From the NCBI GenBank assembly GCA_012513425.1, contig JAAZCF010000226.1, positions 1-5,431 of the forward strand: 5,431 nt of DNA, read 5' to 3'. Below, piece after piece: positions 1-5,431 of the stretch. Position 1 is the first letter of the stretch, and the number at the start of each line of letters is the position of its first letter. Origin of the DNA: Bacteroidales bacterium (GTDB taxonomy: Bacteria; Bacteroidota; Bacteroidia; Bacteroidales; UBA932). The notes under the pieces were generated by a model, which did not search any database, was not told where the DNA came from, and saw nothing but the letters and a program-made list of their open reading frames with translations. The translations under genes and the position numbers were made by a program.

Positions 1-1212
1 GTCGCTGCGGCGAAGTTTGGTCTTGATAGGAATTGAGCAAAGGTCTCCTTTGACGACTTTGTCTACTGGCTTCAAGTCAAGGCGGATTTCTTCAACTGTG
101 CCTTCGTATACGCCTGTGGTTGGGCCTGTGATGATAATAGGATCTCCTACAGAGAGCTCTTTTGTCTCAATGAGAATTTCAGCTACGCCTATTTTTTCAA
201 AATAGTTCGTGATTTTGCCAATATACTCTTTGGTGCGAGTGGCACGGTTGCCATAGACTTCGCTCCATTGCCCCAGACGGGCACCCATGTAGTAACCATC
301 CCAAAAGCCGCGATTGAACACTGTAGAAAGTCGCTCTTTTAACGAAGCCGCCAACTGTGGAGTATACTTCCCGGCTTGAACAGCATCTGCAGCATCACGA
401 TAGGCACGAGCTACAGTTTTTACATACTCAGACGAGCGTGCACGGCCTTCAATCTTGAAAACAGTGACACCGGCATCAATGATTTTGTCCATAAACTCTA
501 TGGTACAAAGGTCTCGCGGTGACATTATGTATTTGTTGTCAACCAGAAGCTGATTGCCTGTTTCTAAATCTGTGACTTCGTAACCTCTGCGACACAGTTG
601 GAAGCAACTGCCTCGATTGGCAGAAGCATTATATTCATGAAGAGAGAGATAGCATTTCCCTGAAACAGCCATACATAGGGCTCCATGGCAGAATATTTCT
701 ATTTCTAGCAGTCTCCCGGAAGGTCCGCAAATATGGTCGGCATCTATGATGGCCTTTATCTCCTTAACCTGAACTAATGTAAGTTCACGAGCCAACACAA
801 TCACATCTGCAAACTGAGCATAAAAACGGAGTGATTCGCTATTTGATATGCTGAGTTGAGTTGAGATGTGAACTTCTATTCCAAGCTCGCGGGCATACAT
901 AATGACAGCCATGTCGGAAGCAATAACTGCCGAAACGCCTTCCTTTGCAGCGGAGCGAAGAGCCTCTCGCATATCTTCCAGGTCTTCGTTATAAACAATG
1001 ATATTAAGAGTAAGATAGGACTTCACATCGGCTTCTCGACAAATACGGCAGACTTCCTCTAAATCTTCCGGAGTGAAATTATTGGCAGAATGCGAACGCA
1101 TATTCAACTTGCCAATGCCGAAATAAACCGAATTGGCTCCGCCCTGAATAGCTGCATTAAGACACTCAAAATTGCCCGCAGGGGCCATTATTTCAAGCTT
1201 TTTCTCACTCAT
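1..1212 (-). CDS. Peptidase U32 family protein, probable TrhP-like tRNA hydroxylation protein (3' end cut by window edge)
   Basis: The minus strand is open without a stop from the ATG at 1212-1210 to base 1, giving 404 codons; the end lies outside the window. The N-terminus (LEIMAPAGNFE, residues 6-16) is the usual U32 opening. Residues 172-190 fit the U32 signature ExFxxG[SA]xCxxxxGxCxxS exactly (E172, F174, G177, C180, G185, C187, S190). Further cysteines C203 and C207 (GSCFQLCR) and C236 make C180/C187/C203 plus C207 or C236 the likely Fe-S ligands, by analogy with UbiU/UbiV and TrhP. Residues 251-262 (VFKIEGRARSSE) are another conserved block, and a small beta-rich domain follows from about 328. 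Despite the 'collagenase' label, characterised relatives act in hydroxylation: TrhP on tRNA U34, RlhA on 23S rRNA, UbiU/V on ubiquinone. A size slightly above 404 residues is closer to TrhP than to the longer RlhA; the exact substrate is inference. It starts 3 bases after the prenyl synthase stop, so it is probably co-transcribed and translationally coupled. Confidence 0.92.
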   Translation of the reverse strand, partial: MSEKKLEIMAPAGNFECLNAAIQGGANSVYFGIGKLNMRSHSANNFTPEDLEEVCRICREADVKSYLTLNIIVYNEDLEDMREALRSAAKEGVSAVIASDMAVIMYARELGIEVHISTQLSISNSESLRFYAQFADVIVLARELTLVQVKEIKAIIDADHICGPSGRLLEIEIFCHGALCMAVSGKCYLSLHEYNASANRGSCFQLCRRGYEVTDLETGNQLLVDNKYIMSPRDLCTIEFMDKIIDAGVTVFKIEGRARSSEYVKTVARAYRDAADAVQAGKYTPQLAASLKERLSTVFNRGFWDGYYMGARLGQWSEVYGNRATRTKEYIGKITNYFEKIGVAEILIETKELSVGDPIIITGPTTGVYEGTVEEIRLDLKPVDKVVKGDLCSIPIKTKLRRSD

Positions 1213-1215
1213 AAA

Positions 1216-2190
1216 TTAGTAATTTCTATATACCATCTCTTTTGCAAAATTCAGCAAACAATCTTTTTGAGCATCACTCAGACCGATACCGCTAAGCGAC
1301 TGAATAGCCAAATCATGATAATATTCAATAGCATGTAGGGCTCTTTTGTCAACACCCAATTTTTTATAAAGTGCCTGCATTCCTGTCACTTTGGCCTTCA
1401 TATCATCGGAAATGGCCAGCAAATTAACTAATGTATCCTTATCTGCACCTTCGGCAGATCTCATGCATTCAACTAACAACCAGCTCTTTTTATTATTTTC
1501 AATGTCACCACCAATTTTTTTACCAAAAATTGAGGCATCTCCAAAGGTGTCCAAATAGTCATCTGTCACCTGAAAGGCCATACCTAGTTGATATCCAAAT
1601 TCATACAACGCATTACAGACAGGCTCAGAAGCTCCTGCCATGAGCACTCCCATCTTGGCACTGCAAGCAATCAGAACAGCCGTCTTCAGCCCAATCATCT
1701 TGAGATAGTCTTCCATCGAAATTTCGACCATATCTTCAAAATCCATATCGAACTGCTGGCCTTCGCACACTTCTGCTGCAGTTTTTGAGAAAAGAGCCAG
1801 AATATCTTGTTGATGCGATCCTGAATAACCGGCCAAGAACTGATATGCCATAATTAACATCACATCTCCGCTCAAAATTGCACAATTATCTCCCCATTTG
1901 CTATGCACTGTCGGCATACCTCGGCGAGTATCAGCCTTGTCCATTATGTCGTCATGAATGAGAGTGAAAGTGTGAAATATTTCAAGCGCCAAAGCCGGAA
2001 TAATGACATTGGAATCAATGGCCCTTCCAAAGACATCACAGGTAGTAAGGCACAATCTTGGACGAAGGCGCTTTCCTCCAATTGACATCATATACTCAAG
2101 AGGTTGGTAAAGAGTACCTGGATCTTTTGGGAAGTAAATATTTTCAATCGTCTTATTGACTATATCAGTAATTTCCTGTTTGTTGTACAT
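1216..2190 (-). CDS. Polyprenyl diphosphate synthase (trans-isoprenyl diphosphate synthase family)
   Basis: This 324-residue cytosolic enzyme condenses isopentenyl diphosphate with an allylic diphosphate to build farnesyl- or geranylgeranyl-type chains. All family landmarks are present: GGKRLRP at 38-44 (diphosphate binding), the first aspartate-rich motif DDIMD at 80-84 followed by RRG at 89-91, GDV near 108-110, LKT at 168-170, and the second aspartate-rich motif DDYLD at 210-214. Phe75 lies five residues before the first motif, and the motif has no two-residue insertion. In this family a bulky residue there usually blocks long chains, so a C15-C20 product is more likely than a long menaquinone side chain; this is inference. 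An in-frame ATG eight codons upstream (2214) would put the promoter -7 box inside the gene, so the ATG at 2190 is chosen. It is the first gene of a minus-strand pair with the U32 gene and is transcribed divergently from rsgA. Confidence 0.94.
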   Translation of the reverse strand: MYNKQEITDIVNKTIENIYFPKDPGTLYQPLEYMMSIGGKRLRPRLCLTTCDVFGRAIDSNVIIPALALEIFHTFTLIHDDIMDKADTRRGMPTVHSKWGDNCAILSGDVMLIMAYQFLAGYSGSHQQDILALFSKTAAEVCEGQQFDMDFEDMVEISMEDYLKMIGLKTAVLIACSAKMGVLMAGASEPVCNALYEFGYQLGMAFQVTDDYLDTFGDASIFGKKIGGDIENNKKSWLLVECMRSAEGADKDTLVNLLAISDDMKAKVTGMQALYKKLGVDKRALHAIEYYHDLAIQSLSGIGLSDAQKDCLLNFAKEMVYRNY

Positions 2191-2194
2191 ACGG

Positions 2195-2202
2195 CAAAGA
2201 TA
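2195..2202 (-). promoter_or_regulatory. Bacteroidota-type -7 box (TATCTTTG) for the prenyl synthase gene
   Basis: On the minus strand this octamer matches the Bacteroidota housekeeping sigma consensus TAnnTTTG. It ends only four bases (CCGT) before the ATG at 2190, so transcription should start at or within a few bases of the start codon, giving a leaderless or nearly leaderless message. No clear -33 TTTG is visible 19-21 bases upstream, so the promoter is identified from the -7 box and its position alone. It also decides the gene start, because the upstream ATG at 2214 would lie before the promoter. Confidence 0.68.
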
Positions 2203-2224
2203 ACAAAAACTCATCTCTTTTTTC

Positions 2225-2232
2225 TACCTTTG
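2225..2232 (+). promoter_or_regulatory. rsgA: Bacteroidota-type -7 box (TACCTTTG) for rsgA and the MATE gene
   Basis: The octamer fits TAnnTTTG and lies eight bases before the rsgA ATG at 2241, so the 5' leader should be only a few bases long. A clear -33 TTTG is not seen at the expected distance (about 2201-2206). No Shine-Dalgarno sequence fits in the short gap. As the only candidate before rsgA, it probably drives both rsgA and the directly abutting MATE gene. Confidence 0.65.
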
Positions 2233-2240
2233 CCGCCATT

Positions 2241-3182
2241 ATGGGTAAAAATGGGACAGCCACTATTGTGAAGCATACGGGAAGCCACTATCTGTTGAGT
2301 GAACTCCCCAATTGGAACCTTTTTCCTGCTGTCGTCAGAGGCCGCATACGTCTGAAAGGCTCTACCAGCACCAATCCAATTGCTGTGGGAGACATTGTTG
2401 ATTACAGCACAGATGACGAAGATACCATGGCTTCTATTGACATAATCCACCCTCGTCGCAACTACATCATCCGCCGCTCAACTAACCTTTCTCGCGAAAG
2501 CCATATCATTGCAGCAAATTTAGACTGCGTATATTTGATTGTGACCATGCAGTTCCCAGAGACCAAATTGCCTTTTGTGGACAGATTTCTTGTAACCTGC
2601 GAAGCTTATGGCATTCCTGTGGTCATTGTTGTAAATAAATGCGACCTTCACGATGAATATTCACAAGCATTGCTAAAAGAATTCAAAGAAATATATGCCG
2701 ATCAGGCAGGCTACAAAATAATCGAAGTTTCTGCAATAAAAGGCGAAGGCATAGAAGAGTTGTGCGAGGAATTTAAAGGAAAGATAAGTCTATTCTCCGG
2801 AGTTTCTGGGGTAGGCAAGTCATCTCTCATCAAGGCTATTGACCCTCAGTTGGAGTATATCCGCACAGGAGAAATATCACTGGCCCATCTTCAAGGTAAG
2901 CACACAACTACTTTTTACGAGATGCACCCTATTGCCACCGGCGGCTTCATCATTGACACTCCAGGTATTCGCAGTTTCGGTCTAGTAGATTTTGAAAAAG
3001 AAGAACTCAGTACATACTTCCCTGAGATGCTCTCAGTGATGGATGATTGTTATTTCAAACCCTGCACTCATACTCATGAGCCCCATTGCGCCGTGAAGCA
3101 GGCGGTAGAGGAAGGTACTATCGCCCCAGAAAGATACAATTCCTATCTGGGAATGTTGGAAGATCAAACCAAATACCGATAA
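2241..3182 (+). CDS. rsgA: Small ribosomal subunit biogenesis GTPase RsgA
   Basis: RsgA (YjeQ/YloQ) is a circularly permuted GTPase that binds the 30S subunit late in assembly and leaves on GTP hydrolysis. The 313 residues show the full architecture. An N-terminal OB-fold covers about 1-75, with the typical RLKG...TNPIAVGD stretch at 37-51. The GTPase motifs then appear in the permuted order G4-G5-G1-G2-G3: NKCD at 132-135, SA at 164-165, GVSGVGKS at 187-194, GKHTTT at 219-224 (H221 matches the catalytic histidine of the family) and DTPG at 239-242. The C-terminal zinc finger C270-x4-C275-x-H277-x5-C283 has the same spacing as in E. coli RsgA. Length and start agree with the family, and the -7 box eight bases upstream supports the ATG at 2241. 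Its TAA is followed at once by the ATG of the MATE gene, so the two are almost certainly one transcript. Confidence 0.97.
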   Translation: MGKNGTATIVKHTGSHYLLSELPNWNLFPAVVRGRIRLKGSTSTNPIAVGDIVDYSTDDEDTMASIDIIHPRRNYIIRRSTNLSRESHIIAANLDCVYLIVTMQFPETKLPFVDRFLVTCEAYGIPVVIVVNKCDLHDEYSQALLKEFKEIYADQAGYKIIEVSAIKGEGIEELCEEFKGKISLFSGVSGVGKSSLIKAIDPQLEYIRTGEISLAHLQGKHTTTFYEMHPIATGGFIIDTPGIRSFGLVDFEKEELSTYFPEMLSVMDDCYFKPCTHTHEPHCAVKQAVEEGTIAPERYNSYLGMLEDQTKYR

Positions 3183-4505
3183 ATGAATAGCCTTTCTATC
3201 AACAAGCAGGTATTGAGGCTGGCTCTTCCAAGCATTTTAGCCAATATCACCGTGCCACTGGTCGGCATTGTGGACCTCGCTATTGCTGGCCACCTTGGCG
3301 ATGCAGCCACCATCAGCGGTGTTGCTGTGGGCACTATGCTGTTTGACTTCCTATATTGGAACTTCGGTTTCTTAAGAGCCGGCACTGGCGGTATTACAGC
3401 TCAGGCCTACGGACGCAAAGACTTCAAAGCTGCCATCAACACTTTTCTTCAAGGCATTTCAACTTCACTAGTAGCCGCATTGCTGATTTTAGTAATCCAA
3501 TGGGTGTATGTAAAGTTGGCTTTTATGGTAGTGGATTGCTCTGCTGAGGCAAGAGAACTGGCAGAAAAGTACTTCTTCATACGAATCTGGGCTGCACCTG
3601 CTACGTTGTCACTTATGGTCTTTAGAGGATGGTTTATAGGTATGCAGAATACCGTATTGTCAATGGTCTTGGACATCTTTGTAAATGTGGTGAATGCTGC
3701 TTTGGCCTATTTGTTTGCAGTACCTATGGGACTGGGAGTTGCTGGAGTGGCCTATGGCACACTAACAGCGCAATACAGCGGATTGTTTTTGGCTATAATT
3801 TTACTGACTGTCAATTTCAAACAATATTTTCATTTGATGAATTTTAGCGAGAGCCTTGTTTGGAAAAATATAAGCGGCTTTTTCAAATTGAACGGCAGCT
3901 TGTTCATACGCTCGATAATGATGTTGGTAGTTTATGTTGGCTTCACTATCATAGCGTCTCGATATGGCGACACGAAGTTGGCGGTAAGCAACATCATGAT
4001 GAAGCTATTACTCCTCTATTCTTATGCTTTGGATGGCTTTGCTTATGCCGCTGAGGCTCTATGTGGCAAATATATAGGAGCCAAAGAAAAAGGTAATCTT
4101 CTAATCACCATCAAGATTGTCTTTATATGGACAGGAGTCTTAGGAGTAGTTTCCACTGCGCTGTATGGCATTGCGGGAGACTTCTTTTGCAGAATCTTCA
4201 CAAATGATGCACAAGTGTTGGCAGCCTTTGAGCCATATATGTTTTGGTTGTTGCTCATGCCTATCCTCAGCTGCATAGCCTTCACATGGGACGGAATTTT
4301 TATCGGAGCTACTGCCTCAGCTGCTCTACGCAATTGCATGTTCTTGGCAGCCCCTGCTTTTGTGTTGGTTTATTTTTGCTTTGAGAATATTCTATCAATA
4401 CAGGCTCTATATCTGGCCTATTTTGCACACTTGCTAGTGCGCAGCATCTTCATGACTTCGGTGTGGAAGCGCAATGTACTGAAGTGGGAAAACGCTATTT
4501 CTTGA
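3183..4505 (+). CDS. MATE family efflux transporter, DinF-like
   Basis: This 440-residue inner-membrane protein has about twelve predicted hydrophobic segments (roughly 12-33, 44-66, 90-112, 130-151, 159-180, 186-208, 235-257, 270-292, 308-330, 347-367, 383-400, 404-424), in two halves of six as expected for MATE antiporters. Diagnostic DinF-subfamily blocks are visible: LALPSILANITVPLVGIVD at 13-31, AGHLGD at 35-40, a WNFGFLRAGTGGITAQAYGR block at 59-78, and DGFAYAAEALCGKYIGA at 284-300 in the second half. MATE proteins export cationic drugs or metabolites using Na+ or H+ gradients; the substrate here cannot be read from sequence. No LexA-type site or promoter of its own is visible, because the ATG directly follows the rsgA TAA, so SOS control as for E. 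coli dinF is not supported. The last 11 bp overlap the end of the opposing ispE gene. Confidence 0.95.
   Translation: MNSLSINKQVLRLALPSILANITVPLVGIVDLAIAGHLGDAATISGVAVGTMLFDFLYWNFGFLRAGTGGITAQAYGRKDFKAAINTFLQGISTSLVAALLILVIQWVYVKLAFMVVDCSAEARELAEKYFFIRIWAAPATLSLMVFRGWFIGMQNTVLSMVLDIFVNVVNAALAYLFAVPMGLGVAGVAYGTLTAQYSGLFLAIILLTVNFKQYFHLMNFSESLVWKNISGFFKLNGSLFIRSIMMLVVYVGFTIIASRYGDTKLAVSNIMMKLLLLYSYALDGFAYAAEALCGKYIGAKEKGNLLITIKIVFIWTGVLGVVSTALYGIAGDFFCRIFTNDAQVLAAFEPYMFWLLLMPILSCIAFTWDGIFIGATASAALRNCMFLAAPAFVLVYFCFENILSIQALYLAYFAHLLVRSIFMTSVWKRNVLKWENAIS
4495..4505. other. Tail-to-tail overlap of the MATE and ispE genes
   Basis: The MATE stop (TGA, 4503-4505) lies inside ispE, and the ispE stop (TAG on the minus strand, 4497-4495) lies across two sense codons of the MATE gene. 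The 3' ends therefore share 11 bp, with no room for an intergenic terminator. I see no GC-rich hairpin followed by a T-tract on either strand close to this point, so both transcripts probably run into the opposing gene. Confidence 0.85.
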
Positions 4506-5250
4506 AAATGCCGTATACAGAGCTACCGCTGCCTGACATAGAGGCATAGATGGCACCACGATCATATAATGATTGCTTTGCGGCTGCTATTTCGGGATGG
4601 GCAGCAAATACACTTTTTTCAAAATCATTCACCAGAAAATATCTCCATTGCTCCATAGGGAAAGACACAATCTGAGAAATAGACAACGCAGGCTGAGCAG
4701 GTACAATCCCTTTGTAAGCCTCAGATGTGCTGACATGAATGGGAAGAGTGACTAATTCTATGCGATAATCATCTAGCTGTAGTTGACAATCAGAAAGAAT
4801 CTCTCCACGACCTTGAGCCAACATTGGCCTATTATGGATGAAAAACGCACAATCACTGCCTAAAAGAGCAGCATCAGCAGCCAACTCCTCATTAGAAAGA
4901 TTCAACTTGAAAAGGTCATTAATAAGTTTGAGGGTAAAAGCAGCATCTGCAGAACCGCCACCTAACCCTGCTCCCACAGGAATATTCTTGTATAGATAGA
5001 TACCCACAGGGCCAATACCATATTTAGCAGCCATCAGCTGATAGGCCTTGAAGCAAAGGTTGTCTTTGGGATTGCCTGGATAACTCAGCCCATATTTATA
5101 AATTGTCGGCTCATCTGCAAAAACCACCTCCAACACATCAGATAGTCCAAAATATGGGACAAACAGAGTTTGAATGTCGTGAAAACCGTCAAGACGCTTT
5201 GAGACGACATTCAGTCCGAGGTTGATTTTTGCATTGGGATAGGCAATCAT
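4495..5250 (-). CDS. ispE: 4-diphosphocytidyl-2-C-methyl-D-erythritol kinase IspE
   Basis: IspE is the GHMP-superfamily kinase that phosphorylates the 2-hydroxyl of CDP-methylerythritol with ATP, the fourth enzyme of the MEP route to IPP and DMAPP. The opening PNAKINLGL (5-13) carries K8, equivalent to the catalytic lysine; DGFHDIQTLF at 21-30 is the substrate-side block; PVGAGLGGGSADAA at 91-104 is the ATP-binding GHMP motif; LGSD at 130-133 supplies the catalytic aspartate D133; ASMSGSGSSVYGIF at 236-249 is the third GHMP motif. An ATG four codons upstream (5262) would overlap the preceding gene. The ATG at 5250 is preferred because it begins the family's normal N-terminus and lies 2 bases after the nrdJ stop. 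The protein has 251 residues and ends two residues after motif 3, without the roughly 20-30-residue tail of typical IspE. All catalytic motifs are intact, so it is probably functional. Confidence 0.95.
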   Translation of the reverse strand: MIAYPNAKINLGLNVVSKRLDGFHDIQTLFVPYFGLSDVLEVVFADEPTIYKYGLSYPGNPKDNLCFKAYQLMAAKYGIGPVGIYLYKNIPVGAGLGGGSADAAFTLKLINDLFKLNLSNEELAADAALLGSDCAFFIHNRPMLAQGRGEILSDCQLQLDDYRIELVTLPIHVSTSEAYKGIVPAQPALSISQIVSFPMEQWRYFLVNDFEKSVFAAHPEIAAAKQSLYDRGAIYASMSGSGSSVYGIFKK

Positions 5251-5252
5251 TG

Positions 5253-5431
5253 CTAACCACATTTAGAATAGCCGCAATCTGTACAGACTAAGCAGCCTTC
5301 TTGATAAACAAGACTGTGACTCTTACACATAGGGCATTGTTTTCCTGTTTCATCGCGGGTTCCATCAGGAATATATTGCTTGAGTGCCCTCTCCACACCA
5401 TTTTTCCAAGTGTTGATACTCTCACTATCAA
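5253..5431 (-). CDS. nrdJ: Adenosylcobalamin-dependent (class II) ribonucleotide reductase, C-terminal end only
   Basis: The minus strand is open from the window edge to a TAG at 5255-5253, giving the last 58 residues of a larger protein. The tail has the cysteine-rich ending seen in bacterial class II reductases: CPMC at fragment residues 32-35, then EGCLVC at 44-49 and DCGYSKCG at 51-58. C32, C35 and two of C46/C49/C52 could bind zinc. The final C52-x4-C57 pair resembles the mobile redox pair that re-reduces the active site. Ribonucleotide reductase makes deoxynucleotides for DNA synthesis; the class II type uses vitamin B12 chemistry and works with or without oxygen. The catalytic domain is outside the window, so the assignment rests on this tail. 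A class III enzyme (NrdD) also ends in a zinc site, but the EGCxxCxDCGYSKCG pattern fits NrdJ better. ispE starts 2 bases after the stop, indicating one transcript. Confidence 0.8.
   Translation of the reverse strand, partial: DSESINTWKNGVERALKQYIPDGTRDETGKQCPMCKSHSLVYQEGCLVCTDCGYSKCG

Larger units (their letters stand above)
2192..2235. repeat. Imperfect inverted repeat formed by the two divergent promoters
   Basis: The 18-base arm at 2192-2209 pairs with the arm at 2218-2235 at 15 of 18 positions, around an 8-base centre (2210-2217). The arms contain the two -7 boxes and their flanking A- or T-rich tracts, so the intergenic region is close to a mirror image of itself. It may simply reflect two similar promoters facing apart, or could act as an operator-like palindrome; nothing in the sequence decides between these. 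Confidence 0.6.

Noticed and set aside
1..1212. Calling the U32 protein a collagenase or protease.
   Set aside because: The signature and cysteine set match Fe-S U32 proteins now linked to hydroxylation of tRNA, rRNA or quinones; nothing in the sequence indicates a secreted protease, and there is no signal peptide.
868..1788. Several plus-strand open frames of 60-82 codons within the U32 and prenyl synthase genes.
   Set aside because: They run antisense to well-supported genes, have no recognisable motifs, and no promoter-like sequence precedes them.
2191..2214. Longer start for the prenyl synthase at the ATG at 2214 (eight extra residues).
   Set aside because: The extra codons run through the minus-strand -7 box at 2195-2202, and the added residues (MSFCYLCR) do not resemble the family; the ATG at 2190 begins the normal N-terminus.
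2192..2235. The inverted repeat with a T-tract read as a rho-independent terminator.
   Set aside because: It lies between two divergent gene starts, so there is no transcript to end; the arms are A/T-rich outside the short CGGCAAAG core and the feature is better explained by the two promoters.
2211..2450. 79-codon minus-strand open frame covering the intergenic gap and the rsgA start.
   Set aside because: It lies antisense to the strongly supported rsgA N-terminus and shows no recognisable domain; it is a shadow frame.
5251..5262. Longer start for IspE at the ATG at 5262.
   Set aside because: It would overlap the end of nrdJ by 10 bases and add MWLA before the conserved beginning; the ATG at 5250 fits both the family and the 2-base junction.

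Overview
The window reads as a piece of ordinary bacterial chromosome from the phylum Bacteroidota, most likely order Bacteroidales (Prevotella/Bacteroides-like). Three things point there. The one real intergenic gap carries two promoter -7 boxes of the Bacteroidota type (TAnnTTTG). None of the visible start codons has a convincing Shine-Dalgarno sequence. The protein set (single-chain U32 protein, short-chain prenyl synthase, RsgA, DinF-like MATE, IspE, class II ribonucleotide reductase) also resembles that group. This is inference from motifs, since no database search was possible.

Layout. On the minus strand, bases 1-2190 hold a two-gene unit: a polyprenyl diphosphate synthase (1216-2190) followed, after 3 bases, by a peptidase-U32 family protein (1-1212) whose last codons lie outside the window. 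Bases 2191-2240 are a 50-bp divergent promoter region. On the plus strand, bases 2241-4505 hold rsgA (2241-3182) and a DinF-like MATE transporter (3183-4505), joined stop-to-start with no spacer. A third, minus-strand unit enters from the right edge: the last 58 codons of an adenosylcobalamin-dependent ribonucleotide reductase (5253-5431), then ispE (4495-5250) 2 bases later. The ispE end overlaps the MATE gene end tail-to-tail by 11 bp. There is no gene-free stretch over 300 bases, and I see no tRNA, rRNA, CRISPR or mobile element.

How the genes relate. Two of the six belong to isoprenoid supply: IspE makes a precursor step of the MEP pathway and the prenyl synthase elongates the C5 units. 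They sit in different transcription units. RsgA, and probably the U32 protein (if TrhP-like), belong to ribosome or tRNA maturation. NrdJ makes deoxynucleotides. The MATE protein is a membrane exporter of unknown substrate.

I found no new multi-gene system. The points most worth a second look are the near-symmetrical divergent promoter pair with almost no 5' leaders, the missing C-terminal tail of IspE where it overlaps the MATE gene, and the pairing of a prenyl synthase with an Fe-S U32 protein.
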